In this document: positions 1-11,315 of the stretch, piece by piece
Layout of the letters: the number at the start of each line of letters is the position of its first letter
How positions within the stretch are numbered: position 1 is the first letter of the stretch
Assembly (NCBI RefSeq): GCF_040939455.1
Contig: NC_134124.1
Location: 29,029,138 to 29,093,137, forward strand
Source of the DNA: Microcebus murinus
Lineage: Eukaryota > Chordata > Mammalia > Primates > Cheirogaleidae
Reading direction: 5' to 3'
DNA: 64,000 nucleotides
Position numbers and translations under genes: made by a program
Notes under the pieces: generated by a model
Told to the model about the DNA's origin: nothing
The model's database searches: none
The model's input: the letters and a program-made list of their open reading frames with translations, nothing else

Positions 1-519
1 GGTAGCTATCATTATTATTCCTACTTCACAGAAACTAAAAGCTTAAGAGAGATCGATGACATCCAAGATCATGTGAGATTTCAATTCAGCTATGCCTCCA
101 GAGCTGTTCTCTGCCTTCATTTGGTTATAATCTCAGCTCTGTCTCACTGACATTCTCTTAGTGTAATCAAACCCCATTTCCAAAGGTGATTCACTTTGAT
201 CTAGTTTCCGCATTCCCATACCCAATCTCCTTGGACCCCTATATCCATTTATACATGGGTTAAATCTTCATCTGGAATCAAAAGAATAGCTATGTTAAAT
301 TAAGAGAATATAAGTGGTTGTGAATATTTGGTACTGTTTGGTAAAAATTCCTACAATGGAAAAAAACTAATCTGAGAGGAGAGTGGGGTAAATATTATAT
401 CCTGGAGTAAGAATAGTATTATGTGTATTCACATATTAAGATTTTGTTTTCTTATCAACAGATAGACTTTTCTCCTCTATTACTTTCTACTTAACTAAAT
501 CAAATGAGATATAAGAGGC
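1..519. other. Unique AT-rich DNA, nothing recognised
   Basis: I see no repeat, exon-like block or RNA gene in this stretch. Confidence 0.5.
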
Positions 520-745
520 CCCATGGTGTATATGGTTAAGTGTACAGTATCTGCAGTCAAGCTCTATGTGTTTAAACTTTGCCTCCGCTGCTTACTAGCC
601 TACTAATCTCCAGGAGTTTATACAGCCTCTTCTGTGCCTCAGTTTCTTCATCTGTAAAATGTGTGTAATATTTCTTACCTCACATGATTGCTTGAGGATG
701 TAATGTTTTGATATATGTGGACTGTTATAAATAGTAACTGAAACA
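520..745 (+). repeat. MIR SINE, forward
   Basis: The stretch follows the MIR order: a GTATATGGTTAAG start, a degraded tRNA-related part, then the core with GCCTCAGTTTCTTCATCTG followed by TAAAATG, and a tail resembling the usual ACCTCA..GAGGATGTAAT part. MIR is an ancient tRNA-derived SINE mobilised by L2 and long inactive. The copy is heavily diverged, as expected for its age. The reverse-strand open frame across it (595-897) is an accident. Confidence 0.85.
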
Positions 746-1489
746 TTGTCCTTTCTGTGTAAGTGTAGGCTTTTATTACTAGAGCTAACAGAATCTAGGA
801 AGCTGATTTTAAGGGATGTCCTGATTTCAGAGATGTTGAAATGTAAAAAAAAAAAAAGTACCTTATATTTTATGAAATGTACTATTATGAAATACACTAT
901 TTTTATTTACTAACTGCCAAGGATAATCCACATATACTATCTCTTCTCTACTTAAAGACTTGGAGCTCAAAGTCCGTATATTGTTATTGCAAGAAACATC
1001 AACTTTTCTTCCTTATATCTATCTTAAATATATTAAAAATATTTATCAAATTGTTGAGATAAAAATTCCTGCTTTCAAGAAACAAAAAGAAATGGCTAAT
1101 GCTATTGAAGGGCATTATCCAAGCTGGTTTTTATATATATCCAAATCCCCAGGATATTTAGAAAGCTTCCACGTATGTTTTTTCTTCATAAGTCACATAA
1201 GCCTAGCATTACATAAAATGTAAGATTCCTGGAAACAAAGCAAAAAAGATAATAACTTCCCTCATTTTTATTTCCATACTCCATGTGCTAATCACCTCAT
1301 AACCTTGTCTTAAGAAGAAAGGAGGGGGATTCTTTCAGATTCTGCTTATAATCTTCTCATCATAGTATTTCCCATTGTATTCACTCGTAAGCTTTTCTAT
1401 CTCCTTAATTACTATTCAGTTTTGTTTCTAATTCTTTCACTCTGCCCGGTCCAAGAGAGCTAAGGAGGAAGGAAAGTGGACTATCTAAC
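746..1489. other. Unique AT-rich DNA, nothing recognised
   Basis: Contains a short A tract near 845-858. The overlapping forward frames at 877-1223 have low-complexity, lysine- and isoleucine-rich translations and no family resemblance; I treat them as chance. Confidence 0.5.
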
Positions 1490-1600
1490 TAATCTTGAGA
1501 TGTTCACTCAGTGCCAAGTACTCTAAGCCAATTTTCTTTCATTGAACTTTACCACCCTGGGGAATTCCCAAAGATTGTGAAGCTCTATAGAGCCTTTCTG
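1490..1600 (-). repeat. Probable MIR fragment, reversed
   Basis: The strings CAGTGCCAAGTACTCTAAGCC and CATTGAACTTTACCACCCT match the order of the reversed MIR 3' half (gcactgttctaagc, then tcatttaatcctcacaa). It is short and diverged, so the call is tentative. Confidence 0.45.
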
Positions 1601-1639
1601 AAACATAAGCCAGCCTACACCTTCTGTCCTTCTCTTTGA

Positions 1640-1920
1640 AATGAAAAACTCTAGCCTTTTGGTCTGAATTTAGTTCTATTCACTCTCTCACCATCACACT
1701 AAGCTGCTTCTGAAGTTCGCCCCCCATGTAGTTCTAAGTTCTCAAGCCACGTGGTCTACTTTCTTTTCTAGGCTGCTTTTCATGCCCACTCTTTCGTGTC
1801 TGGGCTTTGCCGTTCGTTCAGTTTAGGTATCACCCAGGATGCCATGTTCTGTCTGATGTTTTCACAGTTGACCTTCAGGTCTGGGAGGGCCTTGCAACAT
1901 CTTCTTTCTTCTTCTCTGAT
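1640..1920 (+). repeat. Probable LINE-2 (L2) 3' fragment, forward
   Basis: The run containing GGGCTTTGCCGTTCGTTC, then CACCCAGGATGCCATGTTC, then CTTCAGGTCTGGGAGGGCC resembles the L2 3' part, which normally reads gggcctttgcact, tgcctggaatgctc, then ttcaggtct. L2 is an ancient LINE with no active copies. Divergence is high and the 5' limit is unclear. Confidence 0.45.
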
Positions 1921-2044
1921 TTGTTGCCATGGATGATTTTGGTAAATAGATTTGCAATTGTTTGAAATAGAAAATAGTTTTGCTGTTTTGTAGCATTTCA
2001 GAGGAAAGCAGGAAAACTATGTTATAGAAGTATTCACCTCATGT

Positions 2045-2215
2045 TTTATGCCATAGTAATCCTATATGTAATCCTCATTAGTCCTCATTTTTATAGATGA
2101 AGAGAAAAAATTTACCTGTAGTCACACATTGTGTGACAGAGCCAGGATTTGTATTTCATTGTCTGAGACTTCAAAGCCTGACTTTTTTTTTTCTACCATC
2201 TAGTTTTGTTTGTTG
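2045..2215 (-). repeat. MIR SINE, reversed
   Basis: The diagnostic reversed core TTTTTATAGATGAAGAG is followed by a degraded AGTCACACATTGTGTGACAG and AGCCAGGATTTG, the normal order of a reversed MIR. A poly-T run (2184-2193) follows. Confidence 0.75.
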
Positions 2216-2420
2216 AATATTTGTTCTCTTATCTCATTTGTCCTTTACTTAAAATCAATATGACAGTTTGTGATCACTGCATGGTTACTATGTAATACCA
2301 TGGTGTTTATAGTATTTGGTTAAGGAGCTCAAGATAAAAATACTTTAAATGAGTACATCTGAGAATTATAATAAATTTTAATCTATGTACGTAGAGGTAG
2401 TTTTTGATATTTTGGAATCT

Positions 2421-2600
2421 AGATTATAATTTATTCATTCATTCAACATGTACTTACTGAATGTTTACTCTCTTCCAGACTCTGAGATTAGAACAATGAC
2501 TCAAACAGAAAGTCCCTGTTCTCATGGACCTTACATTCTGGTGTGAGAGATAAAACAACAAATAAATAAATGAATGTCTGTACAGGACTGTGTTTATAGG
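2421..2600 (-). repeat. L2 3' end, reversed
   Basis: It opens with TTCATTCATTCAACATG, the complement of the L2 terminal TGAATGAA repeat, and continues through GTCCCTGTTCTCATGGACC and TTACATTCTGGTGTGAGAG, a well-known run of the reversed L2 3' end. Confidence 0.85.
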
Positions 2601-2807
2601 GCTGTCTCCAATCACAGTAAGTGATTTGAAGTACAGTCCAGTACGGTTTGAAATAGGGTAGTCAGAGAATTGCTAACCAGTTTTATACCAACTATGTAAG
2701 ACTAAAATATGTGAAATGATTTTGTATATAACACATAAATATTTAGAAGCATAAAAACACAGTGAGTGACTCTATGTACTGAAAAGCCTTCTGCAAGTTA
2801 CTGAAGG

Positions 2808-3050
2808 ATGGTGGTGTAGTTAGGAGTGGGCCTTGGTGTCTGATAATCCTGTTTCATCTTCTTGTTGCTGTGTATTCTTGGGCACATTACTTAACTCTGT
2901 GAGCCTTATTTTTCTCACAAATAAAATGGGGTGACAGAGCTGTTCCAAGGATGCTGCAAAAATTAAGAGAGAGACTATAGGTGAAGCGCTTTGCAGCTTT
3001 GCATAGTTCTTGGCATATAGTAAGTTCCATGGGAGTAGCAATATTAGTGG
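2808..3050 (+). repeat. MIR SINE, nearly full length, forward
   Basis: Shows the MIR order: degraded tRNA-like head, CTTGGGCACATTACTTAAC, GAGCCTTATTTTTCTCAC, AAATAAAATGGGG, then GTGAAGCGCTTTGCA and CTTGGCATATAGTAAG. The reverse-strand frames over it (2820-3171) are shadows of the repeat. Confidence 0.88.
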
Positions 3051-4198
3051 CGGGGGTAGTAATTGTAGTAGAAATTATGTTTATTTTTGTCAATATAGCT
3101 TTAGAACACCACTGAGCATTTCTGTGCTTTAGATTTTTCACATGTGTATCTTTTTTTCCCCAACTCCTCACAGATGTAGGAAGTGTAAATAATATATGTG
3201 AAGTCTTTTGTATGAAGACAAATTTTTTCCTTTGTTATTAGAGGTGTCAGAAATAAAACCTAATTCTGTAGGTTTTCTAAGAGCAGAATTTCTATTTTAC
3301 TATTCAGTGGGAGTTCTTGCTTAGAGATGTTTTTGCAAAGCCAGTCCTAACATATTTAACTTGCATTTGAATAGCTGCCAGAGACCAACTGAAGAGAGGA
3401 AGCACCTCTCACAGAGCCCAGAGCTGCAGGCAGTGCTCAGACCCTGCCACCCAGGCATGGCTGTCACCAGCTGACACCCAGGAGCAGAGATGATATGAAC
3501 ATAGAGAAGTCAACTCCCTCTTGTCTCAACAAAGCTATAATGGGCAGTTCTCTGCTGTGCTCAACTAGTTCACACACACAGGCACTTCTCCCTGTGCCCA
3601 TAGGTTTGCTTTTGGTTTACCTTTTTTTTTTTTTTGCAGGATTAAGATGCTATTTTTTTTTTAATGAAAATGTTAACAAACTATTTATTTTTAACCATAT
3701 CCCACCTGTGCCTGTTTCATTTTTCCTAAAGCTCCTTAAGGAAAGTTTTAATTAATTATTTAAAAAAAAATATATCCTAGTGCCTAGTCTAATGTTGCTC
3801 ACATAGGAGAAACTCTGTAATTGTTCATGGTTAACTAGGTACTAACTGACTAGGTACTATATAACTGTTCGCTGTTAACTAACTGCAATTCACTGAGTAA
3901 TTAGAACACAATTTGTGATACTAACTCTTCTCATGATTATAGTAAAAACAATATTATCTTACTTAGGCATTTGCCAAGAGGGCTTTGAATTTTTTTTCTA
4001 ATGAGAGATGTCTCTACACTCCAATTACAATAAGTAAAGAAGTTAAATATGTAAATACTACATTAAAATATGTTGAAGCAAATAAAAATTAAAATTTGTT
4101 AACATTCCTGCTCTCCTCCCTCCTCCTCCTTTTTCTTCCTTCCTCTCTCCCTCTCCCTGTTTTAGGTTATAGAAAAGTTTCACTTTAAGAGTAGATCA
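3051..4198. other. Unique DNA with a small GC-rich islet
   Basis: Mostly AT-rich. About 3370-3500 is distinctly richer in G and C (CAGAGCCCAGAGCTGCAGG, then ACCCTGCCACCCAGGCATGG) and fits no repeat I know. A pyrimidine-rich run lies at about 4110-4160. The forward frame at 3495-3755 reads through T tracts and is probably chance. Confidence 0.45.
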
Positions 4199-4466
4199 GG
4201 GCAGGCATGGGGTTTCACTTCACGCCTGTAATCCTAGCACTCAGAGAGCCTGAGGGAGGAGGATCATTTGAGCTCAGGAGTTAGAGACCAGCCTGAGAAA
4301 GAGCCAAGATTCCCCCCTCTCTACCAAAAATAGAAAAAAATTAGGCAGGCTAGATGGCACGTGCTTATAGTCCCAAGTTGCTGTGAGCTGTGCTGTGATG
4401 ATGCCACTATACTCTAGTTGGGACAGCAGAGCTAGACTCAGGCTCCAAAAAAAAAAAAAAAAAAAA
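4199..4466 (+). repeat. Old Alu SINE with internal deletion, forward
   Basis: The 7SL-derived left arm is clear (CACGCCTGTAATCCTAGCAC, AGGAGTTAGAGACCAGCCTG, then CTCTACCAAAAATAG). In the right arm the sequence jumps from TAGTCCCAAGTT directly to GCTGTGAGCTGTGCTG, so the usual segment with GGAGGCTGAGGCAGGAGGAT is missing. The copy ends in an A tail. The short flanking match AGATCAG on each side (about 4193 and 4469) may be the target-site duplication. Confidence 0.88.
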
Positions 4467-7400
4467 GCAGATCAGTTTTAAATACATTTCAAAAAGATAT
4501 TTGAGAAAGATAGTCTTTTGAGAATTTGTTGCTTTTTTTTTAAGGAAAACTAGTAGAGCTCCTCTTACTGCAGCTGAAAAGTGAAAGGAAATATCCATAG
4601 ACCTGATTCAAGTTCGAGATTATTTGGTTTTTCTTTTTTACTTTTTGTTGTTGTTGTTTGTTTTTTGTGAGTTATTACTGGTGAAATGTTAACTGAGAGA
4701 TATTCAGCAACTCAGGGTCTGACATTACTAGGTTCAGGAGCACTGAAATTGCTTAATAGCTTCTACTTAGTGGCCTGCTTGATGGTGACACATCATGTTA
4801 TTTTATGAGGGCTTGAGATTTTAAGTTAGATTTAGGGACATGAGCATTGCATTGGATAAAAATAGATATACTGTAAGTGATATACTCTTAACTTTGGAGG
4901 GATGAATGTCAGCAAGCCCAAGAAAAGGTATCATGACTAACTAGAATGAAAAAATGTTTCAAGAAACTGCCAAGTTGAAAAGCATTTCTGATTTTTATGT
5001 ATCATTAGAAGAAAAATATGAGGGAGAACAATAAATCTTAATTTTTGCCAACATATCAAAGATAATTTTATATATTTTCAACATGATAATTCATACATTC
5101 AAGTATTTTTATACATATAAAATGGTGAAAAATGGCATGTAATGCAAGAATATGGGTGTCTTAATGCTCTTTAAGATTCACAGAAACCTACTGGTACATG
5201 CTTACATGAAGATGAGGAATTTGTTATTGACTACAAGGCTAGCTCATGGAATTGGAGAGAAAGAAAGACACTTCTACCTTTGGAGAGACAGAAATAGAGA
5301 CCCAGAAAGCATTCTAGTGCCATGACTCTCAGACTCCTTTAAATTGCATATTCTTGCATGTTTGCTTGATCTGTTTTCTCCTTTCTTCATGGCACTTTAG
5401 TTAATGGCACAGCAGAACTTGACCTGCTTCTCCAAGTCCATTTCCAACTCTGAAAGCACAAATGTGATTGTTCTGTCCTGGGTCAAGTATCCATCCCTAC
5501 TCCAATTGAGTATCTTCAGGAAGCAGGGTCATATAGTAAAAAATGTGGTTGTTGGGGCTTCCCTTTTATGTCAGGCTATAATTCTCACCGATAAAGGAAG
5601 CTTTATCTGGGAGTACACTCCAAAGATGTCTACTACAAAAAGGCTAGTTTCTACATGAGACAATGTTAAGAAGGAGAACATCAGTGATATCTTTAATTTT
5701 TGAAATAGTCATAGAATTAATTAAGGCAGGGAGGGAAGTCTTCTGGATACTATTGTGTTAAAAGAGAACATTTAAAATGGTTTCTGTTTAAAATTTGATT
5801 TAAAGACCCTGTCAAACCCTTTGAGATGAGTTATAAATATCTAATAAGGTTGTTCTTTCCCTCAACTGTATAAATGACAAGAAACCTGTTGTATAGACAT
5901 TTCTTAGAAGTAAAATTATTGTAATCACTGTGAGATGAGTTCTAAGGTTAATGATCACTACTTGGGATTTACTATGCTGTACTATACCATCCAGCTATCT
6001 TTTTTCCTGACTGATTTATGGAAAGTTGTTTAACATTCTAAACAAAATCCCCGATTTCCCTTAAAATGGCTAGTCAACTAGGATAAAATATATAATACGT
6101 GGTGATGAAAATGTCTATTGTCAATGTAAGTAATATTCTCATTTATAAGAAATATTTTTTATAAAATGAAAACTGAAAAAAAATAAGGAAATACTCTCAG
6201 ATTTAAGGCGATTTGGGAAGATAAGTGAATTGTTCAAAATTTTAAATTTGAAGTTACTACTTTAAAACTCTTTAGCCATCATTTTCCCAATTAACATATT
6301 CAATATTATTAATGATGATATCTAATGAATTCCATTTCCTGTATGTTATTTACTGAGGATTGCTCATATTTTTTTCACTTCAAAAGACTTAAATTGAGAT
6401 ATACATATATTATTGATTTCTGTAGTAAATTTTTAAATACACTATTTAGAAGTCCCAGAGAAATTTCTTCCTAATGAATCACATTTGTGAAAAAGAAAAT
6501 CAATAATTAAATATAGCCCATACTTTTGTTCTCAGACAAAAGTATATACATATATATATATTATACTTATTTTATTTCTCAAATTGATATAAATACCTTG
6601 GTCTATACTTTTGAATAAAGGAATAATAGGAAACTCTCATCATGAATTAGCAATGGTGCCGATGACTTTGAAGCCTTTGAGTAAAAGACATTGAATAATT
6701 ATCAGTATCTGTTTATCACATTTTTGTTTGAAATCTAGCTTTAAGCTGCCACAAAAATTGACATCCTTAATTGTAGAATTTCCATTCATGGAAGATAGTA
6801 GGTTGTATTCAGAACTAGAAGAGTTCAATTGTTTATTTACAGTGCTTTACATATTTTAGAAGGTCATGTTTTTGAGAATTACAATTCTTTTAAATACTCT
6901 GATTTATGCTGAGTTAAATATAAGATTTCAAGTTAGTCATTATTTCCCAAACTCTTAAATTGTCAAAGTTTTAAAAAGTACTATTTATTGTTTAGAGACC
7001 TATCTAATAGTTATCTTAATTAGATGGGAAGGAAAATCTTAAATTAATGTCATAATCAGGCTGGTGGTTATAAGTTAAATAATTCATTTTTTTGCAAATA
7101 TGAGATCTAACTGTCTACAAGATCTGTCTCAGATTGACTCTTTTCTTGACAATACAGAAGGGAACAATGACATTGATTACCAGATAAAGGATAGTTTCTG
7201 AATTTTGAAGTATGTATTTAAAAAAGTTTTTTATTTTATTTGAACGTTTTGCTTAGGTACTCAAATTTTAACTAGTGTTTACTCCAGAGAGTATTCTCTT
7301 GAAATAAATTTAAACTAGCTCCAATGCTCTTTGTATATGAGAATGGCTCAAAGAAAAAAATGAAAAAAATAATTACTGATATACTTCACATGATATTGTG

Positions 7401-8627
7401 ACTAGATTAGTTATATTATAATTATTGTTTAGGAAAATTGCTGTAATTGACTCCTTATTCTCAGTCAATATATGCTTGTTTGTCGATATATGGGCTCTAA
7501 GGGAAAGATTTATTTTAAAAAAATAACACTGTTTCAATGATAGAAATATGTATTTATTAATGTTTATGAAGAGATTATTTTGTAAATGGCACACATATTT
7601 TTGGGAATAAAAGTAGAAGATCAGTAATAGGAAATTCATCTGGAGCATTAATCTCCTTTACAGTGCTTTATCTTGCACAATGGCTTCCAAAATTGGTATG
7701 CCAAAAATTATCATTACATTTTGGGTAACTCATCAGCAATTGGTCTATTAAATAACTTCTAATTGTGCTTCTTAATTAATCATAATACTAAAGCAAATCC
7801 AAGTTAGATATATTAAAATATGTTGTGAAATAAAATATACCTAAGTAAAAATCTAGGGGCAGAAAAATGTGCTATGCATAATTATTCTACACAAAAGGAA
7901 CTGATTTCATTGATTTAGTACCTTTGCCAATTTTGCCAATTTCCTGGATGAAAATTCAAAAATTCTCAGCCTTTTAATTTATAAATAACAGAATGTTTGA
8001 TGTAATATAGACAAAAGATTCAGGTGACTTATCATATTTTCACTTTAAGAAAGTTAGCATTTTGTACACAAAAATCTTTTAAGTAATTTTGGAGAGTGAA
8101 AAATTTCATTAGAGCTGATATTTCTTACGCATTGTATTACTGGACTTAATCATCTTATAATTTTTAAAGTTAGATTTACTCCAGTATTATCTACAGTGAT
8201 CTACAAGAAGAACATGTACCCTCAAATTTAGGACTATGCTTAATTTTTATCTTAACATAATAGATTTTAATATTTTCAATATGTCTTCTGTTGAATGACA
8301 TCATATTTAAACTGCCTGCTTATTAAAGGGAAGTTAGGAACAGAGTATATAACAGGCAACATAGTGAATTTAGCACCAGTATATAATATGTTCCTTCTCT
8401 GTAGTAGCAGCAGAACTGATTGAACATAGAAGATCAGACAGAATTCCTAAGTGTTTGTTTCTCTTTTCAAAGGGACATATATTAAACATTACATTTAAAA
8501 CTTAATGTCTGACTCTAATACCCTTTATAGAAGAATTACTTATAACGTAGTCTCTATGCTAGTCACTTCATTCTTTCACGCATTTACCTTGCATTATTTA
8601 AAATGCTGTACCTACATTTGAGGTTAA
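4467..8627. other. Long unique AT-rich stretch
   Basis: About 4.1 kb in which I recognise no gene and no certain repeat. A (TA)n run lies near 6548-6562. The block at 5400-5660 is more complex than its surroundings and open forward for 84 codons, but the translation resembles no family and it may be an unrecognised old repeat. Confidence 0.45.
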
Positions 8628-8840
8628 TAGCACAAATGTGGTAATTAGACTGAGTTTGGATCTCAGCTTTCTTTCTTGCTGTGGGAACTCTTGCTAGGTT
8701 TCCTCATCTGTAAAGTTGAGAAAATAATAGTACCTATCTTATAGGATTGTTATGAGGATTCAATATGTAAAATCCTTCAAATTATGCCTGGTTAATAATA
8801 AGCTCTATGTAAAATGTTGTTGTTATTGTTGTTATTACTT
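8628..8840 (+). repeat. MIR SINE, forward
   Basis: Contains TTTCCTCATCTGTAAAG, AATAATAGTACCTATCTTA, GGATTGTTATGAGGATTCA and a tail with GCCTGGTTAATAATAAGC, all in MIR order. A TTG/TTA-rich run follows at about 8816-8845. Confidence 0.88.
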
Positions 8841-9079
8841 TTGTTAGTCTGTCTGACTTCGGATGTTTAGATGGTAATGGGATCAATACATTACAAGGCA
8901 AGAAAATCTCTATTTATGAAAAATGTTATCATAAAAATAACTAGGCTTGTGAGCACGATGCCAGAGTAGTCACTGTAGATAGGACCTCAAGCAAGGTCTT
9001 CTTATGGAAACAACCAAAAGGATGACACTGAACAAGTCCATTCATGAGATATGCCAAAAAAAGAACATCTAGAAAGAAG

Positions 9080-9260
9080 GACTAAGTAACAGACACAGAT
9101 GTCGAAAAAAAGCAACTCTCAGGAATGTAAGGAACAGATAATATGATTGAAGACAAGTGACAAGGTGATGCAAATCAGTTGGAGAAGGAGGAAAGAGTAA
9201 GACCAGTCATGGTTGTGCAGGCCTTTTAAAGGATTTGGACTTTGCTCTAGGACCTCTGAT
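9080..9260 (-). repeat. L2 internal fragment, reversed
   Basis: The run TGGTTGTGCAGGCCTTTTAA then GGATTTGGACTTTGCTCTAG matches the reversed L2 segment normally reading tgcagggccttgtaggcc, then aaggactttggattttatt. It lies further 5' in L2 than the fragment at 9742-10135, so the two are separate pieces. Confidence 0.6.
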
Positions 9261-9261
9261 G

Positions 9262-9741
9262 TCAAAGATTGAGTTCCATGGAAAACAGACCCTGATATTG
9301 AGTTTTACAGGCAGTAAGTTTATTGCTCAGTGCTTTAAAGAACAATATTTAAGTTGGAGTGGAAAAAACACCATTGGGGGCAGGGAGGAATTGAACTGTG
9401 ATACAATCACCACAAATGTCTTGTTCAGCCTTTCCCATGGGGGGCTTTGGTGCTGAGATGGCTCTGTAAGTTGTCTTGCATTTAGGCAAGGAGCTGGGCC
9501 TTTATACCCCCACATCAACCAGTCATTGGATCTCAGTTGTCCCTGGGAAGGGGATGTACGCTTGTGGCAAGGATGTCTTCTGCCCAGGGTAATTCTTGGA
9601 GTGCAGTACTGCTAAAAGGTCTTCTTTTGCCTACACCTAGTAGGATGAGCTCCTCTATCCTGCAGGATGACCTGGGAAGAGTAATACAGTGCCCTCTATA
9701 AATGGAAGCCATTTCAGGATTTAATGCATCAACTCCGAATT
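9262..9741. other. Unclassified block, possibly an old LTR
   Basis: This block between two L2 pieces is less AT-rich than its surroundings and includes CCTTTATACCCCCACATCAA and AGTAAGTTTATTGCTCAG. Its reverse complement would carry a polyadenylation-like end, which suggests a reversed LTR, but I cannot place it in a family and see no TG..CA ends. Three short open frames cross it (9235-9456, 9327-9518, 9533-9748); none resembles a known protein. Confidence 0.3.
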
Positions 9742-10135
9742 CATTCAAGAAATAATCTTTGAACCTGAAATATTATGTGCAAGTAAGGCACGAAGCCAGC
9801 TGTTTGGTAAAGAATTCAGTCAGACAAATGGATAAGACGGTATCATGTGATGAATGTGTGAAAAATGGAATTTAAGATGCTATAGGAACAGAAGAGAAGC
9901 ATTTAACTCTGCACAGAGGGGACAGGCGTTGGGGATAATGGAAGGCCTCTGGGAAAACTAATGGCATTTGAATCAGAGCCTGAAGGCTGATGGGGGATTT
10001 TTCTGATAAAGGGGAGGGAATGTGCTCCAGGAAAAATGTTAGCACTCCTAAAATCCCATAAAAGAGACAAATATGGACTTAATTCCTTATGGCTGGAGCA
10101 AGGACTGTGTTCCCTTAAGGACTAAGGAAACTCTA
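9742..10135 (-). repeat. L2 3' end, reversed
   Basis: Starts with CATTCAAGAAATAATCTTTG, the complement of the L2 terminus, and proceeds through ATTTGAATCAGAGCCTGAAG and GGCTGGAGCAAGGA, in the order expected for reversed L2 running 3' to 5'. Confidence 0.7.
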
Positions 10136-10159
10136 CCTAACACTTCAGGGAAGAGGAGG

Positions 10160-10330
10160 AGGATCATAGAATCTGACAACTGTAGGTTGACATTAGACAT
10201 CATCTAGTTCAGTCTCTTCATTACATAGATGAGAAAAGGGAAGCAAATAAGCTCAAGAAATTGTTGAAGTTTCAGCATTGATGAATGCCACATGACAGGT
10301 GAGAGTCCAGGTGTAACATGTAAATCTGGG
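10160..10330 (-). repeat. Ancient MIR-like repeat, reversed
   Basis: The sequence ATCATAGAATCTGACAACTG, ACATCATCTAGTTCAGTCTC and ACATAGATGAGAAAAGGG follows a familiar mammalian-wide pattern (agaatcttagagctgg, catctagtccaa, cagatgaggaaactg). The family is MIR or a relative; I cannot decide the subfamily. Confidence 0.55.
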
Positions 10331-11084
10331 AATCTACGAGCTTTTATCAGAACTCTCTCTTAAGACATGCAGGTGCAACTACAACACTTACTATAATGGG
10401 ATGCACACAGCAAGGGTTTAATAAATACTTGATTAGGAATATAGATTGGTTGATATAGCCCAAGGGCTTTTTAATCAATGAATAGGGTGGAGTCAGAGCA
10501 TGACATTAGACAATTTACAATCCCAATATAATGACAAGGATGACTAAGCCATGTATTTGGTGGGTGTGAAAGAATAGTAATTATATAACTGTGTGTTTCT
10601 CAATAGTGTATTTTCTCTAGTTTAGAAGTTTGTAGGAATTTTTTCTGAAGGTACCTGAAGAGAGAATTATAGTTAGCTAGAATTAGTTATACTAGTAAAA
10701 TTATTTACCCATGGTTAATTTCTTCAACAGAATACCTAGATGGATTATCACAATATATCCAAACTGTGTTTGAGAACCTTTAATTATAAATAAGGGTTTT
10801 GTGTCATAATGAAAATTAACTTTTGGGGGATCTAAGAGATAGGTCAGGCTCTTCCAGATTAGCTAAATAGGGGCTCATGAGACTTTATAAGGTATACCAG
10901 CCATAGTATTAAGGTGCCAGGGACAATAAACAGGCTATAAAATGTGGACCCCAAGTAGGAAGTCTCAGGGGCAGATGTTCTGAATTGCAGGTGTGCTACT
11001 TTTCACAGACACAACTTAAGTGGATGGCTAAGAAGATTTATTTACCTAAGGCTAATTAACAACCTCCTAAGCAGCAGCTATAGC
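10331..11084. other. Unique DNA, nothing certain
   Basis: A short AAGGGTTTAATAAATACTTG near 10413 could be an L2 or MIR tail. An AGC-rich run (GCAGCAGCTATAGCAGCAGC) sits at about 11073-11098. No gene seen. Confidence 0.4.
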
Positions 11085-11315
11085 AGCAGCAAGAGCAGCC
11101 ATTATTTATTAGAACCTGTTCCATGTCAGGTAGCACAAGAGTCATTATTCATTATTTCTTACCTTCTCAATAGTTTTTCAAGATGGGTTTTATCAATCCT
11201 ATGTTTTAGATGAGGAAATGTAGGGCCAGAGAAGTTAAAAAACCTCCTCAAGGCCAGCAGTAAATAAAAGGCAAAAAAACCCAGGTCCTTTTGACTCCAA
11301 AACTTAGAACTACCA
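11085..11315 (-). repeat. MIR SINE, reversed
   Basis: ATTATTTATTAGAACCTG, TTTTAGATGAGGAAATG, AGGGCCAGAGAAGTTAA and CCCAGGTCCTTTTGACTCC appear in the order of a reversed MIR. Confidence 0.85.
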
